Source: Clostridium arbusti SL206
Lineage (GTDB): Bacteria; Bacillota; Clostridia; Clostridiales; Clostridiaceae
Direction: 5' to 3'
Assembly (NCBI RefSeq): GCF_000246895.1
Contig: NZ_BAEV01000002.1
Location: forward strand, 1 to 64,000
Length of the DNA stretch: 64,000 nt
Notes under the pieces: generated by a model
The model's database searches: none
Seen by the model: the letters and a program-made list of their open reading frames with translations, nothing else
Told to the model about the DNA's origin: nothing
Translations under genes and position numbers: made by a program
In this document: piece by piece, positions 46,021-55,008 of the stretch
Layout of the letters: every line of letters begins with the position of its first letter
Position numbering within the stretch: position 1 is the first letter of the stretch

Positions 46021-46391
46021 AAAAAACCCCTCCTTAAACCCAGAGAGGATATAACTTTGCCAATATAAAGATTACTTATAAAAGTACAATACAAAGTGTA
46101 TTTATATAATAGAATACACAAATAAACCTATGATAAAACATAGATAAAATAAATACTCTTACTAGTAATAAAGATATTATAAAAGCAACGATACACTATC
46201 CACTCATAGGTTTTAATAAAATTAAGCGCAAAAACTCTAAGTCTAATTTAAAGTTTTTAATTATTTTACTAAACAGTCCTTATAAGTGAATTACATTCTC
46301 ATGACTTCAAATACCTTTACCCTTTCATGTATTTATTAATTAAATTTATACCTTGTGATTTTATTGTAGCATGCTATTGTGGTAAAATCAA
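46021..46391 (-). promoter_or_regulatory. ABC-F promoter, uORF and attenuator leader
   Basis: Minus-strand promoter: -35 TTGATT (46386-46391), 17 bases, extended -10 TGCTACAAT (core 46363-46368). A leader of about 335 bases follows. It has a three-codon uORF ATGAGAATGTAA at 46291-46302 with AAAGG upstream, pairing arms ACCTATGA/TCATAGGT and GTGTATT/AATACAC, and at 46021-46048 a hairpin CCTCTCT...GGAGGGG followed by T6 that also hides the ribosome binding site. This is the layout of ribosome-stalling-controlled antibiotic resistance attenuators. Confidence 0.75.
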
Positions 46392-46407
46392 CAGTCCTCA
46401 TTCACTT

Positions 46408-46567
46408 AGGCACATTCAAATAAATAACTAGTCAGTATGCTAGTCTATTTTGAATCCCACTACGTCAACAGAACCCTCAGATAGCTCACTATCTGAAGAA
46501 CCTATTTCCTTGTAGGATTCAAAATATACGTCGCATCTTTGACTTACTATTTATTTTCATATACCTT
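46408..46567 (-). repeat. Dispersed structured repeat, copy B
   Basis: About 160 bases, nearly identical to copy C in opposite orientation (only a handful of differences). It starts about 17 bases upstream of the ABC-F -35 box and its other end lies inside the broken AraC-type gene at 46519-46689. Ends are imperfect inverted repeats (AGGCACATTCAAATAAATA and TATTTATTTTCATATACCT); centre is GATAGCTCACTATC hairpin. Confidence 0.88.
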
Positions 46568-46689
46568 ATAGCGGTAATAGTTATTTCATTATGGGCATGT
46601 TTTCTATCACAATTATTTATTGTTTCAGCATATCTTACCTCAATATTAGGTAATTTATCATTTCTAAAAATCTTACTATTTAAAGACAA
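46519..46689 (-). pseudogene. AraC-type regulator N-terminus truncated by repeat B
   Basis: A TTG start at 46689 with AAGGAGG 7 bases upstream opens a frame whose first 41 codons match the cupin N-terminus of AraC regulators (KLPNIEVRYAETINN, then DRKHAHNEITI). At codon 41-43 it enters repeat B, which adds about 13 foreign codons (MKINSKSKMRRIF) and a TGA at 46519. No helix-turn-helix remains on the other side of the repeat, so the rest of the gene has been lost. Confidence 0.7.
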
Positions 46690-46834
46690 AAAAGTTCCTC
46701 CTTACTATTTAAGATTAATAAATCTATACCTCATGTAGTAATAATTATTAATAAGTAGACTTGTTTTTAAGTATAACAGTGTTAAAATAAATTATATACA
46801 GTAAATACTAAAATACGAAAGGGGGGCACTAGCT

Positions 46835-48049
46835 TTGCATAGTGTACAAGAAATTTCTCCACAAATATTCTGGGTTGGAGGAAGCGATAGAAGGCTTGAA
46901 CTTTTTGAAAATATGTTTCCTCTTCCAAACGGAGTTTCATACAACTCATATGTAATATTAGATGATAAAACAGTGCTTTTAGACACAGTTGATTCATCAA
47001 TCACTAAACTATTTATAGAAAATATAAAACATGTTCTTGCCGGTAGAACTCTGGATTATTTGGTTATTAACCATATAGAACCAGATCATGGCGCTAATAT
47101 TGAGGAAATAGTAAGACTTTATCCAGATGTAAAAATAATAGGAAGTAAAACAACATTTAAGTTTTTTGGTCAATATTTTGATAAAGATATATCATCTAAC
47201 AGTATAGTAATAGAAAAAGAAGGTACAGAAATATCACTTGGCAATCATACTCTTAGCTTTTATTTCGCTCCTATGGTGCACTGGCCAGAAGTTATGGTAA
47301 CCTATGAAAAATCTGAAGGTATCTTGTTTTCTGCAGATGCATTTGGATCTTTTGGAGCACTATCTGGAAATATTTTTGCAGATGAAACAGATTTTGAAAA
47401 TGTCTTTTTAGATGAAGCAAGAAGATACTATACTAATATTGTAGGAAAATATGGAAGACAGGTTCAATCTGCTTTAAAAAAGCTTTCAACACTTGAAATT
47501 AATATGATTTGCTCCGTTCATGGTCCTATATGGCACAAAAAGGACATTCCTTACATTTTAGACAAATATAATCGCTGGAGTCTTTATAAACCTGAGAAAA
47601 ATGGTGTTGTCTTTGTCTACGGATCTATGTATGGAAATACAGAAAATGTGATAAATGCTCTAGCGAACAAACTTGCTCAAAGAGGTGCTAAGGATATTCG
47701 CATGTACGATGTATCCAAAACTCACCCTTCTTATATAATATCTGATTTATGGAAATATAGTCATATGGTAATTGCTGCTCCAACATATAATCTGAACCTT
47801 TACTACCCAATGCATACACTATTACATGAATTAAATGCATTAGCCTTTAAAAACCGTAAAGTTTCAATTATAGGAAACCATACTTGGGCAAGTGCTGCAG
47901 TAAAACAAATGAAAGAATTAATAGCTTCTATGCCTAATATGGAAGTTATAGGTCAACCATTAGATATAAATTCTACACTTAAAGCAGAACAAGAACAAAA
48001 ACTTGACAAGCTAGCTGATGACATTTGTAAATCCTTGAGTGAAATATAA
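46835..48049 (+). CDS. fprA: Flavodiiron protein (A-type flavoprotein)
   Basis: 404-residue soluble enzyme that reduces oxygen to water (or NO to N2O), protecting anaerobes. The metallo-beta-lactamase-like part carries the di-iron site NHIEPDHGAN near residue 80 and further His/Asp ligands (MVHWPEVM, SADAFG, CSVHGPIW). The flavodoxin domain begins near residue 255 with VYGSMYGNTENV. The start is TTG at 46835, with AAAGGGGGG about 8 bases upstream. Single gene, with a perfect hairpin terminator after it. Confidence 0.93.
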   Translation: MHSVQEISPQIFWVGGSDRRLELFENMFPLPNGVSYNSYVILDDKTVLLDTVDSSITKLFIENIKHVLAGRTLDYLVINHIEPDHGANIEEIVRLYPDVKIIGSKTTFKFFGQYFDKDISSNSIVIEKEGTEISLGNHTLSFYFAPMVHWPEVMVTYEKSEGILFSADAFGSFGALSGNIFADETDFENVFLDEARRYYTNIVGKYGRQVQSALKKLSTLEINMICSVHGPIWHKKDIPYILDKYNRWSLYKPEKNGVVFVYGSMYGNTENVINALANKLAQRGAKDIRMYDVSKTHPSYIISDLWKYSHMVIAAPTYNLNLYYPMHTLLHELNALAFKNRKVSIIGNHTWASAAVKQMKELIASMPNMEVIGQPLDINSTLKAEQEQKLDKLADDICKSLSEI

Positions 48050-48066
48050 AAACTTTTTATATAAGC

Positions 48067-48110
48067 CATGAAAAACCCTGAATATAATATTATTCGAGGG
48101 TTTTTCATGA
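48067..48110. terminator. Bidirectional terminator, near-perfect hairpin
   Basis: CATGAAAAACCCT and AGGGTTTTTCATG pair closely between the converging flavodiiron and TetM-like genes; the inner AATA/TATT arms lengthen the stem. Confidence 0.8.
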
Positions 48111-48132
48111 TGTATTTCCTATTTCCAGATTA

Positions 48133-50058
48133 CTATAAACAGTGCATATACCCCTTTGCCTCATCTCCACTGACCAGAAATGCTTGTCCTTTTGAGCAAA
48201 AAATAGAGGTGGATGTATAATCAATGTCAGCATTCTTATTATATCCTATTTTCTTTATTACCTCTTCCTCATTGTGACAGATATCATATCCATCAAAAAT
48301 AAAGTTTATTTTTCCCTTACCTTTTGTTATTGCGGTAAATTCTATCCCATAATTCATAAAGGTAGCCACAGGGCCCCTTCCTATTATAATAACCTTATTG
48401 AGAGAGGTTTGTGGAGCTTCAAAAGAACCCTTTAATTTTTGTATATCAGATAAAATCCTTCCCATATAATCTATATCTGCTTCCATTTTAAATCGATAAT
48501 AGGGTTCAATCAGCACATTTTTTGTATTTTCAAGCCCCTGTCTCAAAGCTCTAAAGGTGGCTTCTCTAAAATCTCCTCCACTGGTATGTTTATTATGTGC
48601 TCTTCCAGTGATTAAAGTAATCTTTAAATCGGTTATAGGAGAACCTGTTAATATACCATGATGCTCCCTTTCATAAATATGTGTACAAACCAAATTTTGA
48701 TTTCCAATAGTTAAATCATCGGTATGACATACACTATTAAATATAATTCCACTATTTCTCTCTGCAGGCTCTAATTTAAGATGTACTTCTGCATAATGTC
48801 GTAATGGTTCAAAATGTCCATATCCTTTTGCCTCTGTTAGAATAGTTTCTTTATAAAGTATTTCACAAGGGCCAAAGTCTACCGATAGATTAAATCTTTC
48901 TTCTACTAGCTGCTTTAAAACTTCTAGCTGAATGGTTCCCATAATATGAACCTGTATTTCATAAAGTCTTTCATCCCAATTTATATTTAAAGCAGGATCT
49001 TCTGATTCCAAAAGCTTAAAATAACTTAAAACATCTTTTGCATTTATGGCGTCATCAAATATAACTTTTGATTTTAGCGTTGGAATCATTTCATAATAAA
49101 TTTTTTCTTTTAATGAACCAACTCCATCGCCTATAGCTGCACTTGATAGGCCTGTCACTGCAAAAAGCTCCCCTGCAAAAACCTTATCTACAGCTTTAAA
49201 CTTATTTCCATTATAAATTCTTATTTGACTTACTTTTTCCGGTATTTCTTCTCTAACTCTTAAAGTTCCACTTAGTGCCTTTATAAAGGTCAATCTATTT
49301 CCCTGCTCGTCATGACGTATTTTATATACTAGTCCACTAAATTCTTCTTTATCACTGTATTCTGTAAAAGTTAATAAATCCAATACTTCTAAAAAGCTTT
49401 CTATACCAACATCTATTAGTGCTGAACCACTTAGACAGGGAAAGATTTTATTTTCTTTAATCATATTCTTCATAGAATTTATCCATAGATTTTTCTCATA
49501 GCCATCTTCTAAATATCTTTCAAAAAGTACTTCATCTCTTTCTGCAATAAACTCTATAAGCTCAGAGCTCATTTCACCCTTACTAAGGGCTTCTGTTATA
49601 AAACATACATCTTTAGTTAAATTCAAAGAAATTTCTTCAAGTACATCCTGAGCACTTGCACCCTCTCTATCCATTTTATTAATAAAGAAAAATGTGGGTA
49701 TGCCATACTTTCTAAGCAGTTCCCAAACTAATTCCGTCTGTCCCTGGATCCCTTCTACTCCACTTATTATAACAATGGCATAATCCATTATTCTAATGGC
49801 TCTCTCCATTTCTGGTGAAAAATCTGCATGTCCTGGAGTATCCACTAAATAATAAGTTGAAGATTTATAATTAAAAATACCCTCATCTGAAAATACTGTA
49901 ATTCCTCTTTCTTTCTCTATATTATGACTATCTAAAAAAGAACTTTTATGGTCAACTCTTCCTCTACTTTTAATACTCTTTGTATGATACAGTACTTGCT
50001 CCGCGAAGGTAGTCTTTCCAGCGTCTACATGAGCTAATATTCCAATTGACTTATTCAT
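48133..50058 (-). CDS. TetM-like ribosomal protection GTPase
   Basis: 641-residue elongation-factor-G-like GTPase. G1 AHVDAGKTT near residue 8, G3 DTPGHADF, G4 NKMDREGA; domains II-V follow. It belongs to the TetM/TetO/TetB(P)-related family that removes tetracycline from ribosomes; clostridia often have intrinsic members called translation factor GTPases of uncertain drug range. Domain IV loop residues that define true TetM activity cannot be judged by eye. GGTGCAAATATG gives a reasonable start. It stands near an ABC-F protein, so two ribosome-protection genes lie within 6 kb. Confidence 0.85.
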   Translation of the reverse strand: MNKSIGILAHVDAGKTTFAEQVLYHTKSIKSRGRVDHKSSFLDSHNIEKERGITVFSDEGIFNYKSSTYYLVDTPGHADFSPEMERAIRIMDYAIVIISGVEGIQGQTELVWELLRKYGIPTFFFINKMDREGASAQDVLEEISLNLTKDVCFITEALSKGEMSSELIEFIAERDEVLFERYLEDGYEKNLWINSMKNMIKENKIFPCLSGSALIDVGIESFLEVLDLLTFTEYSDKEEFSGLVYKIRHDEQGNRLTFIKALSGTLRVREEIPEKVSQIRIYNGNKFKAVDKVFAGELFAVTGLSSAAIGDGVGSLKEKIYYEMIPTLKSKVIFDDAINAKDVLSYFKLLESEDPALNINWDERLYEIQVHIMGTIQLEVLKQLVEERFNLSVDFGPCEILYKETILTEAKGYGHFEPLRHYAEVHLKLEPAERNSGIIFNSVCHTDDLTIGNQNLVCTHIYEREHHGILTGSPITDLKITLITGRAHNKHTSGGDFREATFRALRQGLENTKNVLIEPYYRFKMEADIDYMGRILSDIQKLKGSFEAPQTSLNKVIIIGRGPVATFMNYGIEFTAITKGKGKINFIFDGYDICHNEEEVIKKIGYNKNADIDYTSTSIFCSKGQAFLVSGDEAKGYMHCL

Positions 50059-50201
50059 ATTTGCACCTCTATAAATTGATTATATAGATTATTATAAATT
50101 AATCATAGTTTTAACTCAATTTTATTTATTTTAGAAAGTAATTATAAAAATTGTGATACAATATAAGAATTAAGAAATTTAAAAAGAAATAAGGAGAATA
50201 T

Positions 50202-50828
50202 ATGAATAAAGACGTATTATTAAATAACACCGAATTTGAACAATTAACTGCATCTGAAATTTGGGAAAGACTATATAATAGAGAACTTAATTCTAAGAAG
50301 AACATTCTAGAATACATTGATATAACAGCGGTGCTTAAAAAGGGAACTATAAATGAGGAGAAGATTAAAGATACATATAATTATATTTATAATCACATAG
50401 AACAATTAAAGGGTTCAATAAAACCAAATACAATGATGTATCTAAAGAATAAGCTAAAAACACAGCTTGGAAAATATGTTAAAGAAAAGGATCCAAAGCC
50501 AGTGAATCACTTTATAGAATTTTTTAAAAAGGCCTATCCTGAAAACACTAGAAGGAAAGATTTCACCTGGGTTCTAATGGATATAAATAGTATATCCGAA
50601 GAGCAGATATGGACTACTTTAACATACATAAATAGGGAATGTCTAAACAATAAGCTCACTCTGAATTCTGATCAAAAGAAGGATATAATAGCAATAATAG
50701 AATTTTTACTTAATAAGAACAATATTAAGTATATAAATGATCTTAGAAACCTTAAACAATTAACAGATAGATTAGATATAAGTATTGTAAATGTTGGTAA
50801 ATCATTTAAGGCATATGAAAATAAATAG
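50202..50828 (+). CDS. Orphan protein, C-terminus formed by repeat C
   Basis: 208-residue, mainly helical, highly charged protein. I do not recognise a family. Notable stretches: ASEIWERLYNRELNSKKNIL, a central LKNKLKTQLGKYVKEKDPKP and DFTWVLMDINSISEEQIWTT. No signal peptide or membrane helix. AAGGAG precedes the ATG. The last seven codons (KAYENK and stop) lie inside the dispersed repeat at 50808-50968, so the original C-terminus may have been lost or replaced. Stands alone between a TetM-like gene (divergent) and cardiolipin synthase. Confidence 0.65.
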   Translation: MNKDVLLNNTEFEQLTASEIWERLYNRELNSKKNILEYIDITAVLKKGTINEEKIKDTYNYIYNHIEQLKGSIKPNTMMYLKNKLKTQLGKYVKEKDPKPVNHFIEFFKKAYPENTRRKDFTWVLMDINSISEEQIWTTLTYINRECLNNKLTLNSDQKKDIIAIIEFLLNKNNIKYINDLRNLKQLTDRLDISIVNVGKSFKAYENK

Positions 50829-50968
50829 TAAGTCAAAGATGCGACGTATATTTTGAAGCCTACAAGGAAATAGGTTCTTCAGATAGTGAGCTATCTGAGG
50901 GTTCTGTTGACGTGGTTGGATTCAAAATAGACTAGCATACTGACTAGTTATTTATTTGAATGTGCCTA
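50808..50968 (+). repeat. Dispersed structured repeat, copy C
   Basis: About 161 bases, nearly identical to copy B in opposite orientation. Inverted ends AAGGCATATGAAAATAAATA and TATTTATTTGAATGTGCCT; nested arms ATTTTGAAGCC / GGATTCAAAAT; central CAGATAGTGAGCTATCTG hairpin. It overlaps the last codons of the orphan gene. The rest of 50829-51179 holds the terminator at 51017 and a 9-codon frame I do not trust. Confidence 0.88.
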
Positions 50969-51016
50969 AGGTATATTATAAATAAATTTAGACTTAAATT
51001 CGGTTAGAATTAAAAA

Positions 51017-51049
51017 GCAAGTAATTTATGTATTTAAAAAATCACTTGC
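51017..51049 (-). terminator. Terminator of cardiolipin synthase gene
   Basis: GCAAGT and ACTTGC pair across an AT-rich loop, followed by a T-run on the minus strand, about 130 bases after the cls stop. Confidence 0.5.
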
Positions 51050-51179
51050 CGAATTGAAGTTTATTATTCTTCAATTATTCCAATATAGAAATATAATTTC
51101 TATATTAACAGCTGCCACCAAGTTTTTTATTGTTCATGGCCTCTAGCTACTACCTTTTATTTTTAATCAGCAGTAAAAT

Positions 51180-52709
51180 CTAAAGAAGTGGTGCGAATAA
51201 CCTGAGAAGAGCTTGAAGAACTTTAATGTACCAAGGTCTATGTTTCCATTCATTAAAACTCATTTCCTTACCAACTTCAAAAGTTTCCATTATATCTTTT
51301 TTCATATCCTTTAATACCGAAGCTCCACATATCCAAACACCATTTTCAAAATGAAGATTAAAACTGCGGTAATCCATATTTATACTACCTGTTATCGCAT
51401 TATCATCATCACTAATAATAGTTTTTGCATGTATATATCCTGGATTGTATTCATAAATTCTCACTCCAGCTTTTATAAGTTTTCCGTAATTTGAACGTGT
51501 CACCATATGTACATACCATTTATCCCATATTCTAGGGGTAACAATTCTAACATCTACTCCACCCATGGCTGTCAAACATAATGCATCCATCATTGAATCA
51601 TCAATAACTAAATAAGGAGTAGTTATATAAACATATTCCTTTGCATTATAAATTACTTGTCGATACATAACTTCTGCTGGATTATGAGGATTGTTAACTG
51701 GGCCATCACTAAAAGGTTGATAAAATCCGTCTCCAATTATTTTTACAGTGGGTTCATATTTTAAATAATTTTCTTTTATTTTACTTTCAGTTTCCCACAT
51801 CTGAAGAAATGTTACAGTAAGGCTCCAGACCGCATCTCCCTTTATCCTAATAGCAGTATCTTTCCAATGTCCATACTTGTTATACAAATTAGCATATTCA
51901 TCAGCAAGGTTAGTTCCTCCAGTATATCCAATATTACCATCTATAATTGCTATTTTCTGATGATTTCTATAATTAATATAGAGTCTATAAATATTTTTAT
52001 GTAACTGATTAAAGGGAATAGCCTTTATATTTTTACTTCTCAATTCTTTAACTATATTATTTGGTGCTGTCATAATGCTTCCAAAATCATCATATAAAAG
52101 CCTAACCTCAACGCCTTGTGCAGCCTTTACTTTAAGTATTTCATATATATGATTCCAAAGTTTTCCCTCTGAAACAATAAAATATTCAAGGAAAATAAAT
52201 TTCTTTGCATTTTTCATGTCTTCAATCATATCTTTAAACTGCAATTCTCCCAATTCATAATACTTACTTTCAGTATGATTATATAAAGGAAATCCTTCTT
52301 TTTCTAAATATTCCGAAATCCTTTTCCTAATTGGATAATATTGCTGAAATTCCAATTGAATTTGAGAATCTCTTTTAAGCCATATCCTTCTATTTGATAA
52401 AATCCTTCTGATTTTTTTACTTCGCAACGCCTGTGTACCACTTTGCCCCCATAAAATATAAAGTAAATACCCAAATACCGGTAATAAAATAATAATAGTA
52501 ATCCACGCAATGACGTAAGTAGAATTACTTTTTTTATTTACCAGAATCAGTACTCCAATCAATCCAAAAATCTCAACCACAAAATATAAATAAACTGATT
52601 TTTGTCTTAAATTGATTACAAGAAAAGCAAGCAAAAATATCTGAGCTAAAACAGCTATTCCTACCGTAATAATACGGATCATACTATAGATTTTTTTCGG
52701 TTTTCTCAT
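51180..52709 (-). CDS. cls: Cardiolipin synthase (PLD family)
   Basis: 509-residue membrane enzyme that joins two phosphatidylglycerols into cardiolipin. Two or three N-terminal helices (about 10-75) anchor it, followed by two HxKx4D motifs: NHQKIAIIDGN near residue 250 and HAKTIISDD near residue 425. The ATG at 52709 is chosen over a GTG at 52721, which overlaps the AAGGAG. In Firmicutes cardiolipin content rises under salt stress and affects resistance to membrane-active peptides. Confidence 0.93.
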   Translation of the reverse strand: MRKPKKIYSMIRIITVGIAVLAQIFLLAFLVINLRQKSVYLYFVVEIFGLIGVLILVNKKSNSTYVIAWITIIILLPVFGYLLYILWGQSGTQALRSKKIRRILSNRRIWLKRDSQIQLEFQQYYPIRKRISEYLEKEGFPLYNHTESKYYELGELQFKDMIEDMKNAKKFIFLEYFIVSEGKLWNHIYEILKVKAAQGVEVRLLYDDFGSIMTAPNNIVKELRSKNIKAIPFNQLHKNIYRLYINYRNHQKIAIIDGNIGYTGGTNLADEYANLYNKYGHWKDTAIRIKGDAVWSLTVTFLQMWETESKIKENYLKYEPTVKIIGDGFYQPFSDGPVNNPHNPAEVMYRQVIYNAKEYVYITTPYLVIDDSMMDALCLTAMGGVDVRIVTPRIWDKWYVHMVTRSNYGKLIKAGVRIYEYNPGYIHAKTIISDDDNAITGSINMDYRSFNLHFENGVWICGASVLKDMKKDIMETFEVGKEMSFNEWKHRPWYIKVLQALLRLFAPLL

Positions 52710-52778
52710 GAAATTGCCCACTCCTTAATACTAAAATTATAACATAATTAATTACATCCCTTTGGTATTTGTAATTAA

Positions 52779-54287
52779 TTATGTTATTGTTTTTAAAATG
52801 TCTTTTTGAATTTTATATTGCCTCTTATAAAATTTAGTGTTATCTAAATTAGGTATATACTTATTAGCAACTTTCGCATTACTACTTAATGCTATTTTTA
52901 AATTTTCAATATTACCTACTGCATAAGACCCGATAATACAGTTTGTTAGCACTGCCCCTTTTGACACCTGAAGTGTTCTAACTTTACTACCTATTACATC
53001 TGCCTTAATTTGATTCCATAAATCATCTTTACTTCCACCTTCAGTTACTGTAATCATATTAATATCAATGCCTGCATTTCTATAAATATCAGTAATATTC
53101 AAATATTCATAAGCAATTGACTCCAAAATCGATCTCCACAAAACGTATTGGTCTGTGTCTAAGGTCATATTTATAAAGCTGCCCTTAAGATTTGAATACT
53201 CTCCATAGGTATCAGTTAAATAAGGTAAGAAAAATACACCATTGCATCCCTTGGGAACTTTTTTCGCTTCTCTGCTTAATTTTTCATAATATGCATCATC
53301 ATCTGACTTCTTACAAATATTGTCTTTAAACCAACGTAAGGCCAATCCACCAGTTCTTACAAATCCCCAGTAAAAATATGTATCTTCTAAAGTTCCAGAG
53401 TTGAAAATAAGACCACTTCCTCTTCTACTGAGCTCTGGTATAATTCCATTTGTAGAAACACAAAACATGGCACAAGTTCCTGCAACATCAACAGCCCTAT
53501 TTGCTTCAAATATTCCGTTTCCAAGCATAGATTGCATAGTGTCACCAGCACCGGCACAGATAGGAATCCCCTCATCAAAACCTGTTTCTTCAGCAGCTTC
53601 TTTTGATAAACTTCCAATAATATTCCAAGGCTTTACAATCTTAGGAAAATAACTTTTATCTATCCCAAGAATATCAAGCTGTTCATCTGACCACTGCTTG
53701 TCATAAACACGATATCCAAGTCCCCAACCAGACATAGTTCCCCAATCAATAAAAGCATCTTCACTACTTAACCCTGCAAGTCTAGATAAAATATATGGAG
53801 CATTGTGTACAAACTTTTTCCCTCTTGCTTTAAATTTTTCATCATTGGCTAAAATCCATCTTGCATGCATGGCTGGAAACATACAGCTAGAATCAGCATT
53901 GCCTGTTTCGTTTTGCCATATTGATAAATTTAAATTGTTAATGACTTCAACATCATCCTGAGTTCTAGAATCTAAATAATTAATGTATGGTGTAATAGCC
54001 TTTCCACTCTCATCTATGCCAACAATTCCACATATAATACCATCACCCATAATAGATTTAACTGAACTTATGGGTATTTGTTTATCCTTTAGCTGAACAG
54101 CACACTCCCTCATACCTTTTTTAGTAAGATATAAATATTCGTCAGCATCCATTTCTACCCAACCAATATGAGGATATTTTAGGGTGGTTTGGTTCACTGA
54201 TTCAGCTATACAATTCATATCTCCATCATATATTGCAACTTTTACGCTTTGGGTTCCAGCATCAAAGCCAAGAAAATATTGCTGCAC
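52779..54287 (-). CDS. FGGY family carbohydrate kinase (xylulokinase-like)
   Basis: 502-residue sugar kinase. ATP-binding and substrate motifs: FLGFDAGTQSVKVAIYD at the N-terminus, MFPAMHARWILAN, GAGDTMQSMLGNG (second glycine-rich loop, near residue 255) and TEGGSKDDLWNQIKADVIG near residue 420. The GTG at 54287 has GAGGAG 8 bases upstream. No isomerase or transporter gene is adjacent, so the substrate (xylulose, ribulose, erythritol or other) cannot be fixed. It is an isolated gene next to a decayed intergenic region. Confidence 0.88.
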   Translation of the reverse strand: MQQYFLGFDAGTQSVKVAIYDGDMNCIAESVNQTTLKYPHIGWVEMDADEYLYLTKKGMRECAVQLKDKQIPISSVKSIMGDGIICGIVGIDESGKAITPYINYLDSRTQDDVEVINNLNLSIWQNETGNADSSCMFPAMHARWILANDEKFKARGKKFVHNAPYILSRLAGLSSEDAFIDWGTMSGWGLGYRVYDKQWSDEQLDILGIDKSYFPKIVKPWNIIGSLSKEAAEETGFDEGIPICAGAGDTMQSMLGNGIFEANRAVDVAGTCAMFCVSTNGIIPELSRRGSGLIFNSGTLEDTYFYWGFVRTGGLALRWFKDNICKKSDDDAYYEKLSREAKKVPKGCNGVFFLPYLTDTYGEYSNLKGSFINMTLDTDQYVLWRSILESIAYEYLNITDIYRNAGIDINMITVTEGGSKDDLWNQIKADVIGSKVRTLQVSKGAVLTNCIIGSYAVGNIENLKIALSSNAKVANKYIPNLDNTKFYKRQYKIQKDILKTIT

Positions 54288-54568
54288 TTTAACATCTCCT
54301 CATTTATCTTCGAATAATTTAATATTATATTTTTCATATTAAATTATCATGTATATATTTATAATAGTAATATAGTATATGAAAAAAAAGATTTTATCAA
54401 ATAAAATTATAACTATTAATGGCTTTCAATATTCAAAATTGGTTTAAACAAATAGCAATCCCTCAAAAAGTGCAGCATTATAAAATTAAAACTTTAAGAA
54501 GAAAATTTTACAGAGTTTGTGGAAACATTTGTTGAAATGAATACTACAGATATATTTAACACCAATTC

Positions 54569-54642
54569 TTGAAAAAACTGCAAAGGCTGATGCAGTTATT
54601 CTCGATTCTCCAATTTATTATCAAGCAGTTACAGGAGCTATG
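54569..54642 (+). pseudogene. Fragment of NADPH-dependent FMN reductase-like gene
   Basis: About 25 codons (LEKTAKADAVILDSPIYYQ then AVTGAM) match the conserved ADGIILGSPVYYGSVTGAMK-like core of flavodoxin-fold FMN reductases. The frame is not continued on either side and no start is present. It lies in a 720-base region (54288-55008) that otherwise has the fragment at 54670 and the phosphatase promoter. Confidence 0.55.
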
Positions 54643-54669
54643 ATTTTAATTTTATCATTACAACTATTT

Positions 54670-54765
54670 CTATTTAAATACTCCCCTAAAAGAATCTATA
54701 TTATTAGGTACTAATATAAAAGCAGCTGAACAACTTCCTACTGCCGCATGTGTTTTTCCAGTCAT
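54670..54765 (-). pseudogene. Truncated YdjM-like membrane protein gene
   Basis: A well-formed start (GGAGG then 8 bases then ATG at 54765) reads MTGKTHAAVGSCSAAFILVP and then runs to a stop after 31 codons. MTGKTHxAVG is the hallmark opening of YdjM-family membrane-bound metal-dependent hydrolases (normally about 170 or more residues). Everything after about residue 20 has been lost. Confidence 0.6.
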
Positions 54766-54910
54766 TATAAATTCCTCCAAATCTATTCATAGTGCGTCTT
54801 AATTATATATAAGATGATACCACATAACTAATTAGGTGGTAAATTATAATTGTTACGACCCAGAGGTTATAGAAATAACTGGAAGTTATTTTTTGCTACT
54901 AGCCATGGAT

Positions 54911-54937
54911 TTTACATAGAGTTTACATAATTTTACA
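54911..54937 (+). promoter_or_regulatory. Pho box (three TTTACA repeats)
   Basis: TTTACA occurs at 54911, 54922 and 54932, spaced 11 and 10 bases, matching the PhoP box TT(A/T/C)ACA tandem repeat pattern of Gram-positives. It lies 70-100 bases upstream of the secreted phosphatase start codon. Confidence 0.75.
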
Positions 54938-55008
54938 TAAAATACCTTATTAGAAGAATTTTAATCTGTTAATATAAAGTTAAAATATAGAATTCAGGGG
55001 GATAAAAC

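Noticed and set aside
51105-51137. Nine-codon minus-strand frame ending GGSC
   Set aside because: The GGSC ending is suggestive, but there is no ribosome binding site and upstream in-frame stops; too short to support.
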